Part shown: positions 7,313 to 12,361 of the stretch, one piece after another | How positions within the stretch are numbered: position 1 is the stretch's first letter | Layout of the letters: each line of letters starts with the position of its first letter | Origin: an uncultured Sphingomonas sp. | Lineage (GTDB): Bacteria; Pseudomonadota; Alphaproteobacteria; Sphingomonadales; Sphingomonadaceae | Direction of reading: 5' to 3' | Length of the DNA stretch: 12,361 nucleotides | NCBI GenBank assembly: GCA_946886845.1 | Contig: CAMPJH010000032.1 | Span: 1-12,361 of the forward strand | The notes under the pieces: model-generated | Databases searched by the model: none | Told to the model about the DNA's origin: nothing | What the model saw: the letters and a program-made list of their open reading frames with translations, nothing else | Translations under genes and position numbers: made by a program

Positions 7313-8737
7313 ATGAGCGAGAGCGAGAAGATCGCCGCCGCCCCCGGAACCGGGCCGCTCGAGGCGGCAGCTGCCTCGGCAATCGACGAAGAGGACCGGC
7401 TGCGGCCGGAATTCGTCGATCGAGTGCTCAACGCGGTCGACGCCGGCGACGACGCCATCGCCCGCGAACTGGTCGCTCCGCTGCATCCGGCCGACGTCGC
7501 CGACCTGATCGAGCTCGCCGCCGGCGACGAGCGCGAAGGCCTGGTCAAGGCGCTCGCCGGAATTGTCGATGCCGACGTGCTCGCCGAGATGAACGAGCAT
7601 GTCCGCGAGACGCTTCTCGACGCGCTCGACGCCGACCAGGTCGCCAAGATCGCCGCAGAGCTCGAGACCGACGACGCCGTCGCCATCCTCGAAGACCTCG
7701 AGGAACATGAGCAGCGCGCGGTGCTTCGGGCGATGGAGCCCGACGACCGAGCGGCGATCGAGGAGGCGCTCACCTATCCGGAGGAATCCGCCGGCCGGTT
7801 GATGCAGCGCGACCTGATCGCGGTGCCCGAGCATTGGAAGGTCGGCCAGGTCATCGACTATCTGCGCTCGACCGAGGACCTGCCTACCGACTTCTGGGAA
7901 ATCTTCGTCGTCGGCCCAAGCCACCACCCGGTCGGCACCTGCAAGTTGTCGACGATATTGCGCGCCCCCCGCTCGACGCCAGTCAGCGACGTCATGATTC
8001 GCGAGCAGACCCTGATCCCGGTCGACATGGACCAGGAAGACGTCGCCCTGCGGTTCCAGAAATATGCCCTGGTCTCGGCCGCCGTAGTCGACGGCGCCGG
8101 CCGGCTGGTGGGAATGATCACCGTCGACGACATCGTCCACATCATCCAGGAGGAGGCCAGCGAGGACGTCCTGCGGCTGTCCGGCGCCGGCGACGAGGGC
8201 GACATCAACGAGCCGGTGCTGGAAAGCTATCGGGCGCGGGTCCGCTGGCTCATCACCAATCTTGGTACGGCGCTGGTCGCTTCGACCGTCATCAGCTTCT
8301 TCGAAGGCGCCATCGCCCAGTTGGTGGTGCTGGCCGTGCTGATGCCGATCGTCGCCGGAGTCGGCGGCAATGCCGGCACCCAGACGCTTGCAGTAACCGT
8401 GCGCGCGCTCGCCACCAACCAGCTGACCGGATCGAATCGCTGGCGCGCGGTCGGGCGGGAGATGCGGGTGGCCCTGCTCAACGGCGGAACCGTCGCTCTC
8501 ATCCTCGGGATCGGCGTTGCCGCCGTCTTCGGCAATCCCCTGCTGGGTGGCGTGATCGCCGCGGCGATGTTGGCCAATATCCTGGTCGCCGGGACGGTCG
8601 GCTCGCTGGTTCCGCTGACGCTCGAGCGGATGGGCGTCGACCCGGCGGTCGGTTCGTCGGTGTTCGTCACGATGATGACCGATTCTATGGGCTTCCTGAT
8701 CTTCCTCGGCCTTGCGGTGCTGAGCGGCCTGGCCTGA
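7313..8737 (+). CDS. mgtE: Magnesium channel/transporter MgtE
   Basis: The 474-residue protein follows the MgtE plan. An N-terminal Mg-sensing helical domain (about 35-160) is rich in Asp and Glu and has repeated DALDADQVAKI- and LETDDAVAILEDL-type helices. Two CBS domains span about 165-285, followed by a membrane domain with about five helices (about 310-474). The signature MPIVAGVGGNAGTQ lies at 344-357, and the pore-type acidic residue D457 is in MTDSMGF. In Thermus MgtE the cytosolic domains close the dimeric pore when internal Mg is high; the same should hold here. I chose ATG 7313, with AAGGGG eight bases upstream, over a GTG at 7304 that would add three residues. DUF1489 follows after 44 bases. 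Cobalt can also pass through family members. Confidence 0.95.
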   Translation: MSESEKIAAAPGTGPLEAAAASAIDEEDRLRPEFVDRVLNAVDAGDDAIARELVAPLHPADVADLIELAAGDEREGLVKALAGIVDADVLAEMNEHVRETLLDALDADQVAKIAAELETDDAVAILEDLEEHEQRAVLRAMEPDDRAAIEEALTYPEESAGRLMQRDLIAVPEHWKVGQVIDYLRSTEDLPTDFWEIFVVGPSHHPVGTCKLSTILRAPRSTPVSDVMIREQTLIPVDMDQEDVALRFQKYALVSAAVVDGAGRLVGMITVDDIVHIIQEEASEDVLRLSGAGDEGDINEPVLESYRARVRWLITNLGTALVASTVISFFEGAIAQLVVLAVLMPIVAGVGGNAGTQTLAVTVRALATNQLTGSNRWRAVGREMRVALLNGGTVALILGIGVAAVFGNPLLGGVIAAAMLANILVAGTVGSLVPLTLERMGVDPAVGSSVFVTMMTDSMGFLIFLGLAVLSGLA

Positions 8738-8781
8738 CAAGCCGTTGTAACCAAGCGCTTCTTCCGCCAGTGCGGGCGGCG

Positions 8782-9180
8782 ATGCCGCTCCACCTGACCA
8801 AAGTCGCGTTCGGCTGCCGCACCATCGAGGCGCTGGAAAAGCGAATCGGGGCGCGGGTCCGCGACGGCGAAGTGCGGATCGCAACGCGGATGCGGCCAAA
8901 GCGCGCGGACGAGCTGATCGGCGGCTCGCTCTTCTGGATCGTCAAGCACCGACTAGTCGCGTTCCAGCGGATCCTGCGCTTCGACGACCGCTCCGACGGC
9001 CGGATCGACATCATATGCTCGGCGGAGCTGGTTCTGATCCCGCCCAGTCCAAAGCGCGCCCATCAGGGCTGGCGCTATCTCGACGAGGATAGCGCGCCAT
9101 GCGCCGAGGGCGACGGTTCGGGGATCGCCGACCTGCCGCCTCGGCTCTACGGCCGACTGGCCTCTTTGGCCCTGGTCTGA
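8782..9180 (+). CDS. DUF1489 family protein
   Basis: The 132-residue product begins MPLHLTKVAFGC and contains a GGSLFWIVKHRLVAFQRI segment and a C-terminal PPRLYGRLASLAL. These are features I recognise from DUF1489, a family common in alphaproteobacteria with no established function. It has many Arg and Lys residues, no signal peptide and no membrane helix, so it is probably a small cytoplasmic protein. The family is usually about 140 residues, so the ATG at 8782 gives a full-length protein; the ribosome binding site before it is weak. It follows mgtE by 44 bases on the same strand and may be cotranscribed. Its stop is 13 bases from the end of the oppositely oriented microprotein. A functional link with MgtE is not shown. 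Confidence 0.82.
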   Translation: MPLHLTKVAFGCRTIEALEKRIGARVRDGEVRIATRMRPKRADELIGGSLFWIVKHRLVAFQRILRFDDRSDGRIDIICSAELVLIPPSPKRAHQGWRYLDEDSAPCAEGDGSGIADLPPRLYGRLASLALV

Positions 9181-9193
9181 GCGGCTGGCCCGA

Positions 9194-9253
9194 TCAGAAC
9201 AAGATGATCAGGACGATGATCAGGAGGATCAGGCCGCCGATACCGATATACAT
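9194..9253 (-). CDS. 19-residue hydrophobic membrane microprotein
   Basis: The minus strand encodes MYIGIGGLILLIIVLIILF followed by TGA. The whole peptide is one hydrophobic helix with a GxGG start and no charged residue, long enough to cross the inner membrane once. A GGGAG ribosome binding site lies seven bases before the ATG, which is better than several confirmed genes here. The reading frame is therefore unlikely to be a random open stretch, though at 20 codons chance cannot be excluded. It fills most of the gap between DUF1489 and the CADD-like gene, on the opposite strand to both. I do not recognise a named family. Its size and composition recall type I toxin peptides (Ibs-like) and small membrane regulators; no antisense RNA is visible to support a toxin role. 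Confidence 0.62.
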   Translation of the reverse strand: MYIGIGGLILLIIVLIILF

Positions 9254-9260
9254 GGTTTCA

Positions 9261-9265
9261 CTCCC
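9261..9265 (-). promoter_or_regulatory. Ribosome binding site of the microprotein
   Basis: GGGAG on the minus strand, seven bases before ATG 9253. It is the main reason to treat the 19-codon frame as translated. Confidence 0.6.
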
Positions 9266-9333
9266 ATTTTTCGCAGACTGAAGCGCCAACGTTCCGGCCG
9301 CGAATTCGGTTGCCCGATTCGCTTTGACCCGCC

Positions 9334-9362
9334 TTGTCGGTCACGCGCGCCGGCCCTATTGC
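9334..9362 (+). promoter_or_regulatory. Candidate promoter of the CADD-like gene
   Basis: TTGTCG (9334-9339) and TATTGC (9357-9362) are separated by exactly 17 bases. They place transcription start near 9369, just ahead of the AAGGAGG ribosome binding site, giving a short leader of about 19 bases. Confidence 0.45.
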
Positions 9363-9387
9363 AGCGGTGATCGACAAGGAGGCGCGC

Positions 9388-10065
9388 ATGACGGACGTTC
9401 GGGTTTCAACGGCAATCGACGCAATGGTCGAAGCCCAGGCGATGCTCAGCCATCCCTTCTACCAGGCATGGACCGAGGGGCGCCTGCCGCTCGACACGTT
9501 GCGCGCCTACGCCCGCCAATACTTCCACCACGTCGAAGCTTTTCCGCGGGCCGTCAGTGCGGTGCACAGCGCCTGCCCGGACCGCGGCGGCCGGCGGATG
9601 CTGGCCGAGAATCTAGCCGAGGAAGAGGGCGTCGAGTGTGGCAAGCAGGACCATGCGACCTTGTGGCTGATATTCGCCTGCGGCCTTGGCGAGGACGAAG
9701 CGTCGGTCCGCGCCCAGCAGCTCAATCCCGAGACCGCCGCCCTGATCGACACCTTCCGGCGGTTGTCGCGCCGCTCCTATGCGGCCGGCCTGGGCGCGCT
9801 CTACGCCTACGAATCGCAATTTCCGGGCGTCGCCACCGCCAAGATCGAAGGGCTGGTCGACCGCTACGGGATCGCCGACGAGGAAACCCTTCGCTTCTTT
9901 CGCGTCCACGCAACTGCCGACGTCGAGCATAGCGCAGTGTGCCGCGCCCTCCTCGACCGGCTGCCCGACGACCAGAAGGCGGAAGCTGTCGCTGCCGGCG
10001 ACGAGCTGGCCGGTGCGCTTTGGAACTTCCTGTCGGGAGTCGAAGCTAGCGCCGCATTGAATTAG
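9388..10065 (+). CDS. CADD/TenA-like haem-oxygenase-fold metalloprotein, candidate folate (pABA) enzyme
   Basis: The 225-residue protein belongs to the TenA/PqqC/CADD fold. It opens with HPFYQAWTEGRLPLDTLRAYARQY and then NLAEEEG, typical of the CADD group. Residues fitting the diiron ligands of Chlamydia CADD are present: a Glu of E78-E80, H89, E142 in YESQ, then H174, D178 and H181 in HATADVEH. K152 matches the lysine I recall as amino donor, and Y25 lies near the position of the sacrificed Tyr27. CADD makes p-aminobenzoate from its own tyrosine, so a folate role is the leading guess; thiaminase-like activity is less likely because the TenA catalytic Cys is not evident. ATG 9388 is set by AAGGAGG (9376-9382), excluding a longer frame from 9334. 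The stop overlaps that of the GIN gene. Confidence 0.82.
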   Translation: MTDVRVSTAIDAMVEAQAMLSHPFYQAWTEGRLPLDTLRAYARQYFHHVEAFPRAVSAVHSACPDRGGRRMLAENLAEEEGVECGKQDHATLWLIFACGLGEDEASVRAQQLNPETAALIDTFRRLSRRSYAAGLGALYAYESQFPGVATAKIEGLVDRYGIADEETLRFFRVHATADVEHSAVCRALLDRLPDDQKAEAVAAGDELAGALWNFLSGVEASAALN

Positions 10066-10760
10066 CGGCAGCCGCTGACCACGGCGGAGCCAACCGCGCG
10101 CAAGGTGCAGGCCGGTCGGCCGCCGAGCTCGACGGTCGCGATTCCGAGCGCATCCACCTTCGCGGTGTTGGTCGCTGTCAGCCTGACGACCGAATTGCCC
10201 TCGGCGCCGACGGTCGCGTCCTTCGCGGTCAAGGCCGATCCGTCGAACGTCGACGTGCGGCGTACTTTTGCCTTTACGTCGGCGGCAGCGCCGCGGACGA
10301 CCGCCGAGCCGCTTCCCGAAATTCCGGCGCGAAGCCGGTCGACGGTAAGCCGGCCGACGGCGATCGAGCCCGCGCCCTGGACGCTGAGGTCGAACGATTG
10401 GCCTTTCGCTTTGTCGATTGCGAGGCTGCCGGCCCCGTTCAGCCATGCGGTCGAAAGCTCATGGGTGCCGATCGCGATTTCGATCGGTCCCGGCCCCTCG
10501 CCCGGGTAGCTGCCCCATCCCGACGGGTTCTTGCGGACGATCAGCGTCTTGCCCTGCACTTCGATCGAAACCCCGTTGAGCGCCGCCGCCGAGCCGCTCG
10601 CCTTGGCGAACGGCGCGACCCCGGTCGTCAGCCGGACCCGGTAGGGCCCGTCGATCCGAATCCGGTCGAAGCCGGTGACGGTGAAGTTTCGCTCGGCGGC
10701 GCTCGCCGGGACCGAGGCCGCTAACGCGGCGAATACAAGAAGGGGAAGGCGATAGGTCAT
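10062..10760 (-). CDS. Secreted head-GIN-domain (DUF2807-like) protein
   Basis: The 232-residue protein starts with a clear Sec signal peptide (MTYRLPLLVF onward) and a predicted cleavage after A19-S-A21, so it is probably periplasmic. The body is a putative auto-transporter adhesin head GIN domain: FDRIRIDGPYRVRLTTG, then IEVQGKTLIVRKN, then beta-helix-like turns with G(A/S)GS at 109-112, 129-132 and 149-152, exactly 20 residues apart. The later turns are irregular. Two cysteines near the C-terminus (C218 and C231) could form a disulfide. The function of the domain is unknown. I chose ATG 10760, preceded by an AAGGTG site, over GTG 10769. It lies 35 bases downstream of a paralogue in the same operon, and its TAA overlaps the TAG of the CADD-like gene. 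Confidence 0.86.
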   Translation of the reverse strand: MTYRLPLLVFAALAASVPASAAERNFTVTGFDRIRIDGPYRVRLTTGVAPFAKASGSAAALNGVSIEVQGKTLIVRKNPSGWGSYPGEGPGPIEIAIGTHELSTAWLNGAGSLAIDKAKGQSFDLSVQGAGSIAVGRLTVDRLRAGISGSGSAVVRGAAADVKAKVRRTSTFDGSALTAKDATVGAEGNSVVRLTATNTAKVDALGIATVELGGRPACTLRAVGSAVVSGCR

Positions 10761-10795
10761 GCCCGTCACCTTCCCGGATTGTGGTTAACAGCCGT

Positions 10796-11518
10796 TTAAG
10801 AGCAGTTGGCCGAGCCCGAGCCCATCTTGTTGATCGAGCATTTCGCGCCGCCGGTGAGAGTCACATCGCCCGAACCCATGATGCTGACGTCTGCGGTTCC
10901 GGTCGCCTGGCCGCGAACGTTGCCCGAGCCGGCGATCGAGATATCCGCGGTCTCGCTTCGAACCCCGGCGGCATCGATGTCGCCCGAGCCGGCAATGCTG
11001 AAGTCGACCGACTTGGCCTGGCCGGCGCGGGCATGCAGGCCACCCGATCCGGCGATCGACAGGTCGAGGTCCTGGACGTCGATGGTTTCGACCCGCAGGT
11101 CGCCCGAACCGGCGATGCTGCCGCTGAAACTGTCGCCCTTGACCTGGTCGATGACCATGTCGCCGGAGCCGGCAATCGCCGCGCCGCGAAGGGTGGGCAC
11201 GGTGACCTGGAGGGTCGCGTGGCCGCGGCTTGTCCAATTGTCGAACCAGCCTTCTCTGCGGGGTCTGATGACGAGCTTGTCGCCGCGAACCTCGACTTCC
11301 AGCCGCTCGAGCAGCTTTTCCGGACCGCTCGCCGAAACGCTCGGGCCGGCACCGGTGCGAACTTGGACATCGAACGGCCCCGCCACCTCGATCTGCTGGA
11401 ATTCGCCGACCTGATAGCTGCGCTGGACCGTCGGCCCGCCATCCTCGGCCTTCCCCTCTCCGCATCCGGCGGTAATCGCCGTCGCAGCGGCGATACCGCT
11501 CAATACTGCCTTGCGCAT
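10796..11518 (-). CDS. Head-GIN-domain (DUF2807-like) lipoprotein
   Basis: The 240-residue protein has an N-terminal signal ending in T16-A-G-C19, a plausible though not perfect lipobox (Thr instead of Leu at -3), so it is probably anchored to a membrane by a lipid on C19. The GIN region begins FQQIEVAGPFDVQVRTG and runs into a repeat in which IAGSG starts at residues 115, 135, 155, 175 and 195, with a variant IMGSG at 213. Each 20-residue unit is likely one turn of a parallel beta-helix. C227 and C239 mirror the cysteine pair of the downstream paralogue. The ATG is supported by AGGAGG upstream. It is the first gene of a two-gene operon. No enzymatic motif is visible and the role is unknown; ligand binding or envelope adhesion are guesses. 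Confidence 0.86.
   Translation of the reverse strand: MRKAVLSGIAAATAITAGCGEGKAEDGGPTVQRSYQVGEFQQIEVAGPFDVQVRTGAGPSVSASGPEKLLERLEVEVRGDKLVIRPRREGWFDNWTSRGHATLQVTVPTLRGAAIAGSGDMVIDQVKGDSFSGSIAGSGDLRVETIDVQDLDLSIAGSGGLHARAGQAKSVDFSIAGSGDIDAAGVRSETADISIAGSGNVRGQATGTADVSIMGSGDVTLTGGAKCSINKMGSGSANCS
10867..11180. repeat. 60-base tandem degenerate repeat inside the GIN lipoprotein gene
   Basis: On the plus strand, variants of CGCCCGAGCCGGC(A/G)AT begin at 10867, 10921, 10981, 11041, 11101 and 11161. The spacing is 54 and then exactly 60 bases four times. The repeat encodes the IAGSG turns of the lipoprotein. Between the conserved blocks the units differ strongly, so this is an old, selected repeat rather than a recent expansion. 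Confidence 0.85.
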
Positions 11519-11549
11519 GGTGCTTCCTCCTATTCCCTGTATTAGTTCC

Positions 11550-11579
11550 GCAATACACCAGCGGACTCGGGTGGCGCAA
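11550..11579 (-). promoter_or_regulatory. Candidate promoter of the GIN operon
   Basis: On the minus strand TTGCGC (11579-11574) is followed after 18 bases by TATTGC (11555-11550), about 32 bases before the ATG of the GIN lipoprotein. It lies just past the carD terminator, which fits a separate transcription unit. Confidence 0.45.
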
Positions 11580-11584
11580 GGCCC

Positions 11585-11617
11585 AAAAGAAAAGGGCGCG
11601 CCGTTGCCGGCGCGCCC
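11585..11617 (-). terminator. Rho-independent terminator of carD
   Basis: A perfect GC stem, GGGCGCGCCG paired across a 4-base loop (11594-11617), is followed on the minus strand by TTTTCTTTT (11593-11585). It begins 25 bases after the carD stop. The T-run lies only on the minus-strand side, so it terminates carD and not plus-strand transcripts. Confidence 0.9.
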
Positions 11618-11641
11618 TCGCTGTCCCGAAGGAAGGGTGGC

Positions 11642-12172
11642 TTATGCCATTTCTTTGGGCCGGTGGATTTCCGAAGCCTTGTTGAGAATCTCGAGGATCT
11701 TCACCAGCGCCGACTTCTCGTCGGTCTGCTCCATGGCGCCGAGCTCGCGGGCGAGCCGCGACGAAGCCGCCTCGAAAATCTGCCGCTCCGAATAGCTCTG
11801 CTCGGGCGCATCGTCCGGGCGGAACAGGTCGCGGACCACCTCGGCGATCGACGTCAGGTCGCCCGAGTTGATCTTGGCTTCATATTCCTGGGCGCGGCGC
11901 GACCACATGGTGCGCTTGACCTTGGGCTTGCCCTTGAGCGTCTCGAGCGCGTCCTTCATCGTCTTGTCCGACGACAATTTGCGCATGCCCACCGAATCCG
12001 CCTTGTTGACCGGAACCCGGAGGGTCATTTTCTCTTTTTCGAAGCGCAGCACGTACAGGTCGAGACGAGTCCCGGCGATTTCCGTGCTCTGCAATTCGAC
12101 GACTCGGCCGACACCGTGCTTGGGGTAAACAACATAGTCGCCGACATCGAAGCTCAAAGCCTTGGCAGCCAT
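11642..12172 (-). CDS. carD: CarD family (CdnL-like) transcriptional regulator
   Basis: The 176-residue protein begins MAAKALSFDVGDYVVYPKHGVGRV, the Tudor-like RNA-polymerase-interacting domain of CarD/CdnL (about 7-65). A helical C-terminal domain follows, with the conserved TMWSRRAQEYE segment; W90 matches the tryptophan that contacts the upstream edge of the transcription bubble in other CarD proteins. CarD binds the RNA polymerase beta subunit and stabilises open complexes, especially at rRNA and growth-related promoters; the Caulobacter homologue CdnL supports growth this way. I chose ATG 12172, which has AAAGGTG upstream and matches the family N-terminus, over ATG 12220, which would add 16 unrelated residues. 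A strong terminator follows the gene. Confidence 0.94.
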   Translation of the reverse strand: MAAKALSFDVGDYVVYPKHGVGRVVELQSTEIAGTRLDLYVLRFEKEKMTLRVPVNKADSVGMRKLSSDKTMKDALETLKGKPKVKRTMWSRRAQEYEAKINSGDLTSIAEVVRDLFRPDDAPEQSYSERQIFEAASSRLARELGAMEQTDEKSALVKILEILNKASEIHRPKEMA

Positions 12173-12361
12173 TCGCACACCTTTCTGTTTAACGGCGGTA
12201 AGAGCCGACACATCGCGCATCGCCCCCAGAACGACACTTCGTCGTGGCTCTTCGCCTATGTAGGTTCCTGCTAGCGGGCCGCTGCCGAAGCGCGGCGGCC
12301 TCCTGTGACCATTTTATATCACAACTGACCCTAAATTGCGAGTCCGAGCTGGAGCGGCGAC
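12173..12361 (-). promoter_or_regulatory. carD leader and candidate extended -10 promoter
   Basis: These 189 bases hold no gene that I can see. On the minus strand TGATATAAA (12321-12313) has the form of an extended -10 element (TGnTATAAT-like); I find no matching -35. Transcription from there would give a leader of about 130 bases. The leader contains a GC-rich inverted repeat, GGCCGC at 12277-12282 against GCGGCC at 12295-12300, which has no T-run and so is not a terminator. Confidence 0.3.

Noticed and set aside
7079..8899. 606-codon open frame on the minus strand
   Set aside because: It covers mgtE and the start of the cyclophilin and DUF1489 genes in antisense, has no domain features and is an effect of GC codon bias.
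9271..9295. EcfG-type general-stress promoter for the microprotein (GGAAC, 17 bases, CGAA)
   Set aside because: The -35 matches but the -10 should be CGTT, and the start point would fall inside the ribosome binding site.

Overview
The window is GC-rich, densely packed chromosomal DNA of an alphaproteobacterium, most likely a sphingomonad. I infer this from the rpoZ, carD, DUF1489, MgtE and PmtA-like proteins, the strong GC bias at third codon positions and the very short gaps between genes. I see no insertion sequence, prophage, CRISPR array, tRNA or rRNA, and no stretch over 300 bases lacks a gene.

Layout from left to right. (1) The start of rpoZ (minus, cut by the window edge) diverges from a cardiolipin-synthase-like phospholipase D protein (plus). 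That gene converges, with a 4-base gap, on a PmtA-like phospholipid or ornithine-lipid N-methyltransferase (minus). (2) An MFS efflux-type transporter (plus) overlaps, tail to tail by 15 bases, a two-AAA-domain Cdc48/VCP-family ATPase (minus). Upstream of it on the same strand are a short-chain dehydrogenase and a cyclophilin, probably in the order cyclophilin, SDR, Cdc48. (3) MgtE, a magnesium channel, followed by a DUF1489 protein (both plus). (4) A previously uncalled 19-residue hydrophobic microprotein with a good ribosome binding site (minus, 9194-9253). (5) A CADD/TenA-like non-haem iron protein (plus) that keeps the diiron ligands and the lysine linked to self-sacrificing p-aminobenzoate synthesis in Chlamydia. 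(6) A two-gene operon of head-GIN-domain envelope proteins (minus), one predicted lipoprotein and one secreted, built on a regular 20-residue repeat. (7) carD (minus), an RNA polymerase regulator, closed by a clear Rho-independent terminator.

Working together: the first two lipid genes point to anionic and methylated phospholipid metabolism. The GIN pair is probably one envelope module. rpoZ and carD both act on RNA polymerase but lie at opposite ends and need not be linked. A TTG...TATTGC promoter-like pattern appears upstream of three unrelated starts (cyclophilin, CADD-like, GIN operon), with a near match (TATTGG) at rpoZ; it may be the local housekeeping promoter form.

The items most worth following are the microprotein, the CADD-like enzyme and the GIN pair. 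No wholly new multi-gene system is evident from sequence alone.
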